Part shown: one piece after another, positions 22,580 to 35,400 of the stretch | How positions within the stretch are numbered: the first letter of the stretch is position 1 | How the letters are laid out: each line of letters starts with the position of its first letter | Source: Balanoglossus misakiensis | Lineage: Eukaryota; Hemichordata | Assembly (NCBI GenBank): GCA_040954595.2 | Contig: CM082592.2 | Coordinates: forward strand, 11,284,001-11,348,000 | Direction of reading: 5' to 3' | DNA: 64,000 nt | The notes under the pieces: model-generated | Databases searched by the model: none | What the model was told of the DNA's origin: nothing | Seen by the model: the letters and a program-made list of their open reading frames with translations, nothing else | Translations under genes and position numbers: made by a program

Positions 22580-23419
22580 ACTGATTAGACCCTCTTCACA
22601 GGGCAAAACAGTGACTAAAACTATTTGAGAATTAAAAAGAGTATTCAATACTTTGTATGAAAATATATTTATATAAGAAGTGATGATGGATGTGACTTTG
22701 AAAAGGCTAGTGATCAGAATCTGCAGAAGAGTTCATTGGCGTGAAAAAGGATATTGACCTGTGTGTGGGACTGTAGGATAGTGTACAGTGTTCTCATGAA
22801 TGTTATTGACAGCACAAAAGAAATGTAGAAATTGGATTATATACTGTGTGCCAGGTTACAAGTTGTTCTGTGTAAATCTTTGTCTTGTGTCTAAGTTTTT
22901 GATTTATCAACCTGAATATTTGAACCAGTTTTGCTTTATGAAGGTAGATTTTTTATGCAATAAAAGTTTAAAAGTATATAATTGTACAGTTGCTTTTGTG
23001 GAGTTTTATTTTTTGCATTTGGCAAAACCATTTTTATTAAATTAATCTTTACAATATTAAAACTTGTTTGCAATTGCTCTGAATCACTACAACTTGAAAA
23101 TATAAAGTGGAGCTCATTTGGAATGAATTTCTTGTATCTTTGACGTAGAATATCGACACGTTTTCTCATGCATAGGTCTTCTTTCGGATAGCATTTCCTT
23201 TGTCTTATATAAAAGCACTGCAAAGGTGAAGGAACTTTCGTTTCACAATACAGGCGCCCTCTATATTGGAGTGCCTCGTTCTCGCAGCAAAGGTAAAACC
23301 AAAATGGCAGCTCCCTGATAAACCGAATATTACTCATCAGAAAAGAAATCGGATACCTGTCGTCTTAATGTTCGAAAATTATCCACTCATCGAATATTTA
23401 AGGTAAAAGACTTGCTGAA

Positions 23420-26400
23420 ATGGCGACATCGGTAGCTGACAATACACAGTGGCTCTCTGTTACAGAGGAGACCCTTTTCCTGCACGACGGATTGTTACGA
23501 GTGACCGACATTGTTGAACTTCCTCACGATGTCAGCAGCGGTAATCAAAATGCAGAGCTCGAAAATGAAGTCGTGTCGTTTGATTCCAAAAATCCTGCCG
23601 AGCTGTCAGACCGTTTGCTTGCAGTGTGTGGTACGAGAAGCAATGCCCATGCTTATTCCCGGCTACTGGAGTATAGGCAGAACGCTTTGAAGGGGCTGTG
23701 GCAAGCCCAGCGGCAGATGTCGACTGCAGAGGAGCAGACGGAAAGAGATGCATCTACCCACGAAGAAGCGGTCGCGTTATTGAAGAAGCACGGTTTGTGG
23801 CAACAAACAGAGCTGGCCCCATTCACTTCTAGAGTTAGCCTTTTATTAACGTTCCCACTGTTGAAATCACAGAGCAAACTGGACCCGACACTATGCGGAA
23901 CAACCGCTGCGTTGCTTCTGTCTTGCTTGAAGGATTGTCCACCTTTGAGTCTCACCAAAGAACCATCAGATTGCTTGAACGGCCTGGAAAATTTACTGTG
24001 TTCATGGCTTGGAGAGGATGTTGAGGGAGATGTTGTTCCACCGACTTCTGATGTCAAACAACAGGCTAATGCAGCTGCCGCACTTGTTGCATTGGCTTGT
24101 GCCAGGTGAGAAAAGAAATTTACATGTTATTTTGCATACTATTTATAGCATCTGCATCATTTACATGTATCTAGTGTTAATGACCATCAACACCCATTCT
24201 TTGCACTCAAAGAGACTCACTTTGAGGCACAGATGCACCATCTTTGTCTCAGAATATTGAGGTCATCAACCACTTAATGACCTCAAAGTCAATACATATT
24301 TGCATATACTCTAACTTTTTTTGAAATCCACATTCACTGGTCATTTGCACCCCTAGGCTTTTGCTCATTTGCTGCTGTGTGCCAATGAGCTGCCATTCAT
24401 GAAAGATATAGCCTGATGCAGACTGTATGACTTTTGACCCTTATTTATAAATTCTTAATCATCTGATTGAAATTTCCCAAATACTGGCGAAACCAACATA
24501 TACTACTGAAGTATGACATTCCCCAAGAATTCAATTACGTTATTGACAACCCTGGCACAAAATCAAATGAATTAATTTCACCCTCTCGATACACTTCAAA
24601 TACTCATTTTAACATTTATTAATTAAATACTTCATTTGTCATCACCCTGTTACGACTGTAGATGAATTAAAATTATGAACTGGTGGAGTGAAACCTACAT
24701 AAGAAATCGCTTGTCTTTCACATTTGCCATTCATGATATATTATTTAACTTCCAAAGTAAATATCAAAGTACACTCATATAATCAAAGCCATTTGTCTTT
24801 CACAGAATGTTCAAACAGTACAGCTTTTAAAAATGTTTAAAGAAGTTTAATTAATAGTCATCTCTCTGTAACCAGGATCTTTGTACCAGACCATAAATTT
24901 TCTCTGGGGTCAAAGGTCAGATTCAGTTTCCTTGTGACCCCTCTTATACATGTACAATGTAATTGTGGGTCAGTGAGTGTGTCACTGTAGGCTATTTATA
25001 GGGAGAACGTGACATGTAATTGCAATGCGAATCAGTTAAAGTGAAACTTGGTTGATGATTTGTGTGCCTGTGATGGTATTTCATGATTTGGTTAGTCCAG
25101 TTACATGTACCAAACACCCACAAAGAACAGGTGATTGGTTTGAAAGGAGCGTCAAAAATTAAATAACATTTTTGGCTAGGTTGTGTTGAGTTCAATAAAT
25201 TAAAAAGGGTGAAATAAGAGATTGGTAGCTGCTGATAATTTTATCTCTGGGACTTCTTGTCTTCAAGCAGGTGTACCATACTTTGGTCTGTGGATTCTAT
25301 CTATCTCATGGGACCTGTAAACTTCAAGACATTTTCACAAACATGTCATATATTTCAATCCGTCTCACTGAGTCTTGCAGAGGTATTGTCCCTTAGGGAT
25401 GAATTTCAAATGTCCATTCCCAAATGATGATAGATGACAAAAGGTCTCCATTCCTCATTGCACATCAATTCATATTTTCCTCCAGACATGACCGTCTTCT
25501 AGTCTATCATGGAAATTTATCAACTGTTGATGTTATGAAGAATATGTCCCTTTGAATTTTTGTATGTGTTCTGTCCTCAGAGGATCAATGAAGACATTCA
25601 TTCACACCGTTCACCTACTGCAGAAATTGCAGTCATCAATCAAGACACTCCCTGTCAGCGATGTTGTGTATAAACTGTTGCAGCTTGAAGGAGGATCAGG
25701 AGTCTCATCTGCACTCCATGGCAGCAAACATGTGGTGTGTTGGGGGTTTGAAGACATGTTGAGTGCGGCAGACAAAAATTCTGAAGATAAAGACAACAAA
25801 GGTTGGTCATTGCATTTGACAGTGGGCATAGTATAGATTCTTCAGCCTTTCTTTTCTCCTACCGACATCTCATAGTGATACATGCACTTATCAAATCCAC
25901 CCAACAAAACAAGAAGATTGAAATCACCGTTTTAAAGGTTACAAAACTGATTGCTCAAGCTTGAAATATCATTAAAGAAATTAAAGTTTTATTTGTCTTT
26001 TGAGAAGAGAAATTTGAGTGCAGCAATGGAAAAAAAAAATTGTGCTGTGCAATTTACTTACAAGTAAATTAGTAATGCATTCTACTATCAGCATCTGTTG
26101 GTAGCATATCTTTTTCATTTCTATTGAATATAAAATATGGATTTTTTTTCTATACATGTCCTTGATATGACTGATATCCAAACAATACTGTCTGGGAAAT
26201 TCCTTCTTTTTTGTCCTCTGATAGATTAAAATCTCCACGCATCAGTTTGCACTTTGTCCACTTCAGGTCGAGTCGGTAATGACTTATCATTGTCTGACAT
26301 TGAAAGTTTTCAGATGATGAAATAATACCATGTTTGGTCAGAGCTCATATTCAGTCCTGGTTCCATTCGCCTGTGCACGATCAAAGCAAAAAATCCTCCA

Positions 26401-29400
26401 CTTGAATCACCAGTCCTTCACATTACATATATATAATTTAATATTGCTGTGTCTGAAATCAGTTTCACATCTGACATGAAATCTATGAAACAACAACTAA
26501 ATGTGGTGGTATTGTATAAGCTTACATATAATCTCCGTGTTTAATCCTATTTATCTCCTAATCTATTCATAAATCCTACTTTTTCCCTTCCAGGCAGATT
26601 AGGAATGTCACTTTATAACCCACCCTGGTGGAACATCATTTTTGTTCATGTCTGTTTCTGATCAATAGCAATTATTCTGATTGTGTTTCCCGCAGAAAGA
26701 TTACAGCTGCTACGTATCTCCTCTCAGTTATAACGATTCACTTTGTCTACGTCAGTTGCCATGGAAATCAGCCAGTATCCATGACCATTTATTGATTACG
26801 AAACTTGCATAATCTCTGCTCTCCAAAATCCAACATTATCTCCTATTTCTTCATGAACTCAGTCCGTACCCTCTAGGCATTTATGGAAATTCATGCAAGT
26901 AAATGATAGACCACAGGGTATAATATAAGCTGCCATCATTTCAATAAACTTATGTTTCTTCATCGTAATTTTGCAGATATGGAAATTGGACGCAGCATTG
27001 CAACTGATGGAAAGTTTCTCTACACCACAAATTCTTCTGGAAGAGGGATATCGAAAATAGGAACTGGTTTACATGGCACTCTCAGGTAAAATTGCTTGTA
27101 GCCTGCAAAGAAATTTTAGTCTTGTGAGGAATATTTGACTCTAACATTTTAGGTGGTTCTCTGAACCCAAACTTCCTGTGTGATGACATTAAACTCACCC
27201 AGAGACATCAAAACATCTTCAGTTAGGATCATTTGCAGTGATAACATTATATTTTATTATTTTATGAATCCCAAAGGGGGTATGTATATGCCCGCAACAG
27301 TGAAATCGAGATGGGATGGGTGGCGTATGGAGATGGCTACTTGATACACAGACCTGCTGAGTATGACATTAGGCCATCACAGTTTGTACATATTATGGAT
27401 CCTAGCTCTCTGAAGGTAAGGAATATGAGTTTGCTGACCTGCAGCGTATTATGATAAAATGACAATTGGAATTTGCTTCATGTTGGGGGATAGATTTATT
27501 ACTCGTCTCGACTGGACACATAAACTTTGATGCTTTGTCTTGTCTAGTCTTCAAAGCATGAGATATGCCTTTGTTATTTTGTGTCATGTTGCAAGCATTT
27601 CAAGAACAGAATTTTCCATAAACACTGGAAGTAAATGAAATACATTACAGGGATAGATTTGCAGAAAATGACAATTATATACGCTTGCTAAATTTGGTTT
27701 CATCTTCCCCTTTCAGGTGAAAAATCGTCTGATAATGCCAGATCAATACCTCATCCCAGAGAAGGCAAATTTTGCAACTATACAGCTCTCAAGTGATGGT
27801 ACATTTTTCTACTGGGTTTGGGTTCCCACGCCAACCGTAGGAGTCGACAAATCTGCCAACAAAGGTCACAATGTCTATCTGGATGTCTTCAAGTTGGGGG
27901 TGAGCACTGATTTGATGGATTTGATGAATCTGAATGTAGTTTGTTTTCTGAGTGTATTCTTTGGACTGTTCAACATAATTTTACAATTCTTTTTCATTGT
28001 ATTCTTTATAGGAAAAGGAAGGAAAAATGGTTGGGATTCCTGTCAAACCAAAACTGTTGTTGCAACGGAAAGATGAGACAACAAAGAACATAACAGATTC
28101 TCTTTTGTCAAGACTACGACCGTACAGAGCAAGTACAACAGCAACTTTAGTAGCTTTGACGGGCGGTACTCTGACAACCACCACCACAAAGGAAGACCCA
28201 AGTAAGATTTTGTATCTTTGTTTTCATGTACATTGTACTTTTTTGGAGTGAAAATTGTTCAGTTGTTTAAAATGATAATGCCATGATCGGCATCAAATGG
28301 CCTGTCCCGATTAGCCACTCACAACACACTGTCATTGTCAAGGTCAGTAACAGATACCGTCTTGTGTCCATGTCACAGGTACAACTAGTTGTGGGATCAC
28401 GCTGAAAGTCTTGCGGAAAACACCTGTGTATTGCTGCGGGAATACAGTTGTCATGGTTACATCACCCCCTGGTGGCAACAATAACTCTACAGCGCGGTCA
28501 CTGTTTGGCAGCAGCTCTGGACTATCAGGAATGAGAAGTAGGTTGCAAAGATCCCCCTCTCTCCCTCCCCCTCCCCAATAATAAAATAGGATGGTACACT
28601 CTGGTGAAGTTATCATCCCTTATGCCATTTTCTCTTTGTAATGATTTGACTCTATGTAGAACTATCATGATATGCTAATATTCATATCCTTGTTTCTGTC
28701 CAGCCCTGGGTGTCAATTTTACATTCACTGTTAGTGACGGTCAATTTAATTCCAAGAGTGAGCTGTCTGACGCACCAACATGTTCTCTGGCAAGAGGGGC
28801 AACTGTTCAAGGGTTAGGTGAGTTATCTTTCATGAATTAGAAGTCTTCTTTAAATGTCATTCTTTGACAGCATAGAGTGTCAATCATTGTTTGAGTCTAT
28901 GATAGTTTCTTCCATTGGTTAAAGTAGTCAATCAGTGAGATGTTTTCCTTGTTCTTCCTTTCCAGGTATCTGTTACGACATGTGGAACAACATGTTGTGG
29001 ACCTGTTCCAGTGAATGGATCGATCAATGGTTTAACCCTGGACACCAAGCACCACATCATGTCTGTCAACAGCTGGGAATTCCTCATGTGCAGATGGAAG
29101 CTCCGACAGAACCGTCTTGTGAAATCTCAGAAGTCATCAACCATTTACTGAAACACGTTGGAAGTATGTGTTGCCACCAGATCCACAGTGACATGATGGC
29201 CACCCCTCTTGGCAGTATTCTGCTGCGGAATCATCCCATAGATCTCACCTACATGCTGAGGATATGCGACATACTCGACAAAGCCATCAAAGAGGAAGAC
29301 GTCCGAATCGTTCGATGTATGCTGGTTGTACTGCAGGTTGGTACAGTGTCAGTGTTTCTAAAGTTCTGCTGCTTGTAATGCTTAGTAATCTGCAATTATT

Positions 29401-32400
29401 TTCAGCATAAAAATTTCTTTCAGTTCTGCCTCCTGTGGTTACTGACAGGAGAGGTGTCACCATGTACACAATTTTCTTTTCTTATCAGGTGATATTTAAA
29501 TCATATCTATTTAACAACGAGAGAGAAGAAGAAAAGAACTTGGTGAAAAGAGTAGGGTAAGTTTAGAATCACCGCATAAAATCAGGTTATTTTTTTACGC
29601 AATGAGGGGCTTGGCTTCAGTTTGTTGTCATCTGGGTATGGTCCGAGATAATACCATCAAACACTGATTTCATCTGTTTCTTTCTTCTCTCAGATCAATA
29701 GTTTGGCATTTGTTGATTTCAATGAAATCCCTGGGTGTACAGGGCATTGAAGAAGATGCTTGCAGAGTCATTAGGTGAGAATGACAGTTGTGTTTTGGCA
29801 AAAGCTAATTGAAATTACAATATAGGTCTGATTCCAGTACAGATATGATTTGGTATCTGTGATTAGAATAAAAATGTTGCCAAACCATCAAAAATATTTA
29901 TCTTAGAAAATTTTTGTTTTCTCCCAGTGCTGGCTTATCTGTGCTGTACTCAGCAGCCGAAGACCAGAACACTCTTCTACACAAACTGTTGACAGAGGGG
30001 GACATGAGCCCTGGATTGGCCAGACTTCGTGATATGGTTCTCATCGATATGTCAGAGCAGCTGAAAACCGATGCTGAGAGAGGAGAACTCAACACTATGA
30101 GCAAGTAAGTCAGATGGAATCTTGATATGACTGTGACGGTGTTTTGCTCATTTGTTTCTGAAATAATAACATAATACATCTGTCCAATCCAAGAAATCAA
30201 AAGTCACAGGAAACTTGAATGATTTTATTATTTCACATTTCCTTCCACAGACTGAATGATGACCTGGTTTTGTACATTTTGAAAATCGCTGTCCGGGAAT
30301 CCTGTCTTCTTCTGAGGAAGTGTCAAACAGCCAGTGCTGAAGACTTTGAATCTCTAGTTGCTAATGTTCCTGTGAGTATAGCCATGACAGGAAATGTGAA
30401 CTAAACTGTACATTACATGGGATCTATTCTGATCTTATCATTTATCAGACCATCACTGTGCAATCCAAGTTGCTATTGGGATGCAAAGGTCACAGTTAAC
30501 ATGTACACTTTATATTGACATCTGATCTGAAAATGTTGATTTGCTCTCTGCCACAGCTATCATCCCCCTGCCTGCGTTACATGATGGCCTTGCAGTCATA
30601 TTTACTGAGGCAGGCAGTGTTGTACATCAAACCATGTGAGGACAAGAAAAGTGAAGTTAGCGTCAAGGAAACAGTTCCCTTGGAAACCATCCAAGCTGCT
30701 ATATTGTCATTGTCTAAGAAGATTTTCAGTGGCTGTGAGGAGGTAGGCTTTCAGGTCGAATCAATCTAGCTATACATGTACACGTACATGTTTTCTCCCT
30801 GTAAAATGATAGTGTTGATACAACTGCAAAGATCTCGGAATTCAATCAAAATTGAAATCTAGAAGAGTAAGTGATAAGAGGTGTTTGAGGAAACCACTTT
30901 GAAACACAAGCACTGATGTCTTTCATATTCTCATGAGCATCACTCGTAAAATTTCATACATCAAGACTGGTACATGTATGTTTGGTTATCGGTCAATCAG
31001 GTGACATAGTCGTGTTTTCTGTTGTCACAGGTGCTTGGAGTTTTACTCGAAGTGTGCAATGCTGTTGTCAACAGTAATTTCCCCGACATGGAAGCAAGAG
31101 TCACAGGATTTGAACGACTTCTCAAGGCCACAGTACTAGGTCATCAACTGCCACTGCTTATAACATCATTGACGCACGTCAATTTACGATCACTAGAAAT
31201 GGCAGATGTGTTAATGCCACAGCTGGTCAAGCTGGTGATTCAAACAAGTCAGGTAAGAAAAGATTCTGTGATCTCAACAACAATTGCGTTGCAATCAGAA
31301 CTGTTGCCAAAGTACCTGTAAAGTGCAATGTTTTCAAGGAAATAGTTGACCATCGATGAACACTCCCATGACCTTTGGCACAATATATTAAATTCATTTA
31401 TGTTCTTTGTCTGACACATAACATTACCTCATGACTATTTCTTCACTTTTCCATAGGCTGCACTGTTGATGAAGGTTCAGAGCCCAAGTAACAACTTCGA
31501 TGAGAGTTTGAATGCAAGCAGTGATGCTGATGTCTTTGAACTTCTGGGAGCGTTGTCATCTGACAGGTATGTACAGCAGAGAAAATAAATGTCAAATAAG
31601 ACTGTTTTAGACTATCAAGAATATTACAGAAATATCAGCTTACAATGACAATGTGCTGGATATAATTACAGTAATTTACAAGAACAGGAAGAGACAGGAT
31701 TTTTGGCCGGATTGAAGATTCCAGCCCCATGGGCTACTGGGAAGACAGTGGAAACCATCCATCCAGTCAGAGATAACTACAAATTTAGAGAAACTGTACA
31801 TATACCAGGTGCAAGATGTTTATATTTGAGATTTGATGCAAGGTGCTCATCACAGTATGATTATGATAAGGTTAGTGGGTTCTCAAATCAGAGAATTGTT
31901 AAAATTTTGTAAATGTTATGTTCAGCAAACAGGGATACAGACAGTATGAAGGCTGATACAGACTGTTTTGAAGTGGAAAGGGCTGATCTAATGTCATTAA
32001 TTGTGTTTTATTTCCACAGCTTGTAATATATGCAGGTCCAACAACCAGCTCTCGTAAAGTGGCTGAGTATGGTGGTAATACACATGGGTATGGTAGTAGG
32101 AGTGTCCTAGGTTCCGGGTGGCCAAAAGATCTTGTCAAGGTTAGTCATGTTTATTGTTATCAAGTCTGGACTAGAATCCATTTGTTAACGATATCATTGT
32201 CATTTACACTCATACAGCTAATGTCTCTGTAAGGTTTCCATTGTTAATTTAGGACTTGTCTCACATCATAGTGTTCATGTCATCTTGTTTTCAGGTTGAA
32301 GGTAACACAGTGACGTTTGCATTTGAGATGAGGAGTGGCCGAGAGCACAACACACCAGATAAGGCTATGTGGGGATTTGGTTGTACGGTCAGAGCACAGG

Positions 32401-35400
32401 TAGAAAAAGTACAAAGGATCATCATCTTATTATTTGAATATTTTCTTCTTTTTTTTTGTTTAATCATAGAGTAGTGTTGGGATGTTGATGATATACATTC
32501 AATGTTTCAAAGTACAAGCAAATGTGGCTTCTTATGCAATGTTATAGACATATAAATTTAAGCAACATATTGTTCAACTAAGAGTGTTATTCCTTGGCAA
32601 TTCCTTGAAATTGTCCACTGATATTTGTAGGAATCGACAGAAGAAGCATCGATTGGTCTACCGTTTCTAGCAGACCTAGCACTGGGACTCTCTGTACTAG
32701 GCTGTACCATGTTACAGTTACTCTACCAAGGACCTGAACAGACATCTGATGAAGAAGCTTGCCAACATTTACTCAAATCTAAACTCTTACAAAGGTCAGT
32801 GCAAATGACTGAATTATTTTCTGTGGTGCTGTTTGTCGACGGTTTCACAGAAGAAACAACGAGGTTTCTTCTGAAAACCACAACAATATTTTGTCGTCTT
32901 TCTTATACTTCAAGGTGCATCTGGCAAGAATCAGGCAAAATTCCAACAGAACCTGTCAGTGGTACCATCAGAGAAAATCAAGAAGTTGTCGGAGTTGCCG
33001 GGACTGTCTTGCCACGCATCAAACTTACCAGTGACATCATTGGCAGACTGAGGGAATTATCAGGGAGAGTTGCCCCTCATTTCAGACCCAGTATCAGGTG
33101 AGACAGACCTCCTTTGTCTTCTCAAGACAATATCCATTCCATCAAAAGTGGATAAAATGTAAATGTGTTTTCAAAATTGATGTTGGTGCAGTTTTACAAG
33201 ATGATTTCTTCTCAAACAGGGAGGTGCTACAACCAGATGTCATTGAGGAGTCCATCATATCAGCTGTCATCAAACATCTTGGTCTTCAAGACTGTCTACA
33301 GTATCTTGGAAGTGAAGAAGTTCCCAAGGAACAGAGTGAGAACTACAAGCTGTTGTGTAATGTCATCTCAGAGGTCTACAGAAGATTTGATGCGGTCATG
33401 AGACAGTTACAGGTGAGACTTGGGGAATGATACTTTGTTGCAAGCTGGCATCAGTCTGATAAATATGCATGAGCATTTTGTTGCATTGTTGCAAACAGAC
33501 ATGATGGCTGATTGTTTCATGATTTGATTTCAGGCTCTGGCTGAATTGGAACAGAAATGGCACAATGAAGTGGATGATCTGAGAAAGGGAAGCCTTCCTC
33601 TTGGAATTACATTCTTTGCTGATTATCATTTACAAGAGGTGAGTAAGACGTCGTACTTGAGAAATTTTATTTTTAGCAGACCATATTCAGCTCTTGGGCC
33701 TTCATGATAAGCTGTTGGGTCAGTGTTCATCTGACATAGTTGTTAATATTGTGCTATACTTATGATGCTTATTTTACAGACAAAAGGAAGAGAGCTTGCA
33801 TTCCTGTGTTATCTGAAGGATGTGACATTAGATCCTTCAAATCTTGAAGAAGCTGTCAACACCCTGAGGTAAACTTGATTTTGTCATCTCTTTTTTAGTC
33901 CCTTCTCATTCAGAATGATCCAAGTTTATTAAAACATTCAAACTTCTTTTATTCTTTACTGTTAGGGAGAAACTGGAAGCTGAAGCAAGCAGAAAAGAAG
34001 ACGAAACCCAAACGCAGACGCTTTCTAAAACCAAGTCACTGATGTCTGGGATTTCAGAGAGAGCTGAACTATTGCTACATGTCACCATCAGCAATGAAAG
34101 CACAGCTATTGGTCTGCTGGCTAGGAGTGTCTCACAGTATCCTGATGGCCAAATAGCAGGTATGAAGGACCACTACTGGTCATAAAAATCGCACTATAGT
34201 TCACTAAGAATAATCTGTACAGTATTTCAATTACTGCTATAACTCAGAGCACGTGGCTTTGCTCCAAAGTGAACCTTGGGTGATGATGTTTTTCTTTTGT
34301 TTCCAGCTGTTTCTTCAGATACCTCAGTTCCAGCATATGGAGGCCCAGTAACCCTGGCAAGAAGCCAGTCGGCCCCGTCTGAACTGGAAGTCAACACTGA
34401 TGTTTGGGAGGGCGGACACGATATCAGAAGACCTCACAGGTACATATATGCTGGTTTCTTATAACCCCCAATTCCTTGATTCTTTTCAGTGGTCCTGACC
34501 CTCCCAGTGGAAGTAAAGTGACTCACCATGTTAGGCTTGCATGGTTGTCTATTGGTCAAGACATCTGACTGCAGCCATTGTTTACATTAGATGTGAAGGC
34601 TTATATACTGTACATGTACAAATTTCTGACATTCTTTTCCAGATGGAGAGGAGCACGCAAAGGTCCAGTGGTTCTTCTTCAAGAACTGATTTCAGAAGAG
34701 AGTCTTGGTGACAAGGACAAACCTCTACATTCACAAGTTTTGGATCAACTGTTCGCATTTGTTGGAAGTAATCTGGAGAAAACTGTAAGTGTGATTTCAC
34801 AAATTTAATTCTTATGGTCTTAATTGGACCTTTGCAGCATCTACAGTTTATGTTAAGAAAATGTAGATTCACTGATTTGCAATGTAACAATGGAATGTTA
34901 GCTTTTGCATGTTTCCAGTAAATCTACATAATTATGAATTTTCTTTTTTGCTAGGTGTCTTGCAAGAGTTTTCTCTCAGCTGCACATGTGAGATCGCACC
35001 GAGGCAACACCAGAAAACAGGCACTGATCCACATGAAGGAATTATTGACAGCAGCGTCTAGGGTCGGCGGGGGAACCCATCTTGTGGCTGCAGTCACATC
35101 GGTGTTACAGAGTGGACCAAGGTCAGAGTTCATGGATTTTGCTGTCATTTGTGATAATGATGTGTTGCCAATATGTGCACATAATTCTTTGCTATTGCAC
35201 CAGTACAAAATGATAGATACATGATTTCTTGTGGTATTATTTCTAAACCCAGAATTGAAGAATTGACATGTGGAGGGATGGTAGATCATGTGAGAGAAGC
35301 CTTTGCTGAGACAATGACCACAGTTGTACAACTGGCAGCCAGATATCCCATCGCTTGTTGCAACAGCATTGGTCTCTTGTGTATCATACCATACACAAGG

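Larger units (their letters stand above)
21177..23419. other. BRE1 3'UTR and HECTD4 upstream region
   Basis: AATAAA occurs at 21402-21407 and again at 22959-22964. The distal site is followed by a GT-rich stretch as expected of a cleavage site, so the 3'UTR may reach about 22985. One MITE lies at 22494-22579. A 133-codon minus-strand frame (22936-23337) resembles nothing I know and sits across the HECTD4 promoter side; I do not call it a gene. The HECTD4 promoter must lie between about 23050 and 23419. Confidence 0.55.

Noticed and set aside
22936-23337. A 133-codon minus-strand frame upstream of HECTD4
   Set aside because: Low-complexity, AT-rich second half, no recognisable domain, and it overlaps the expected HECTD4 promoter and the BRE1 distal poly(A) site.
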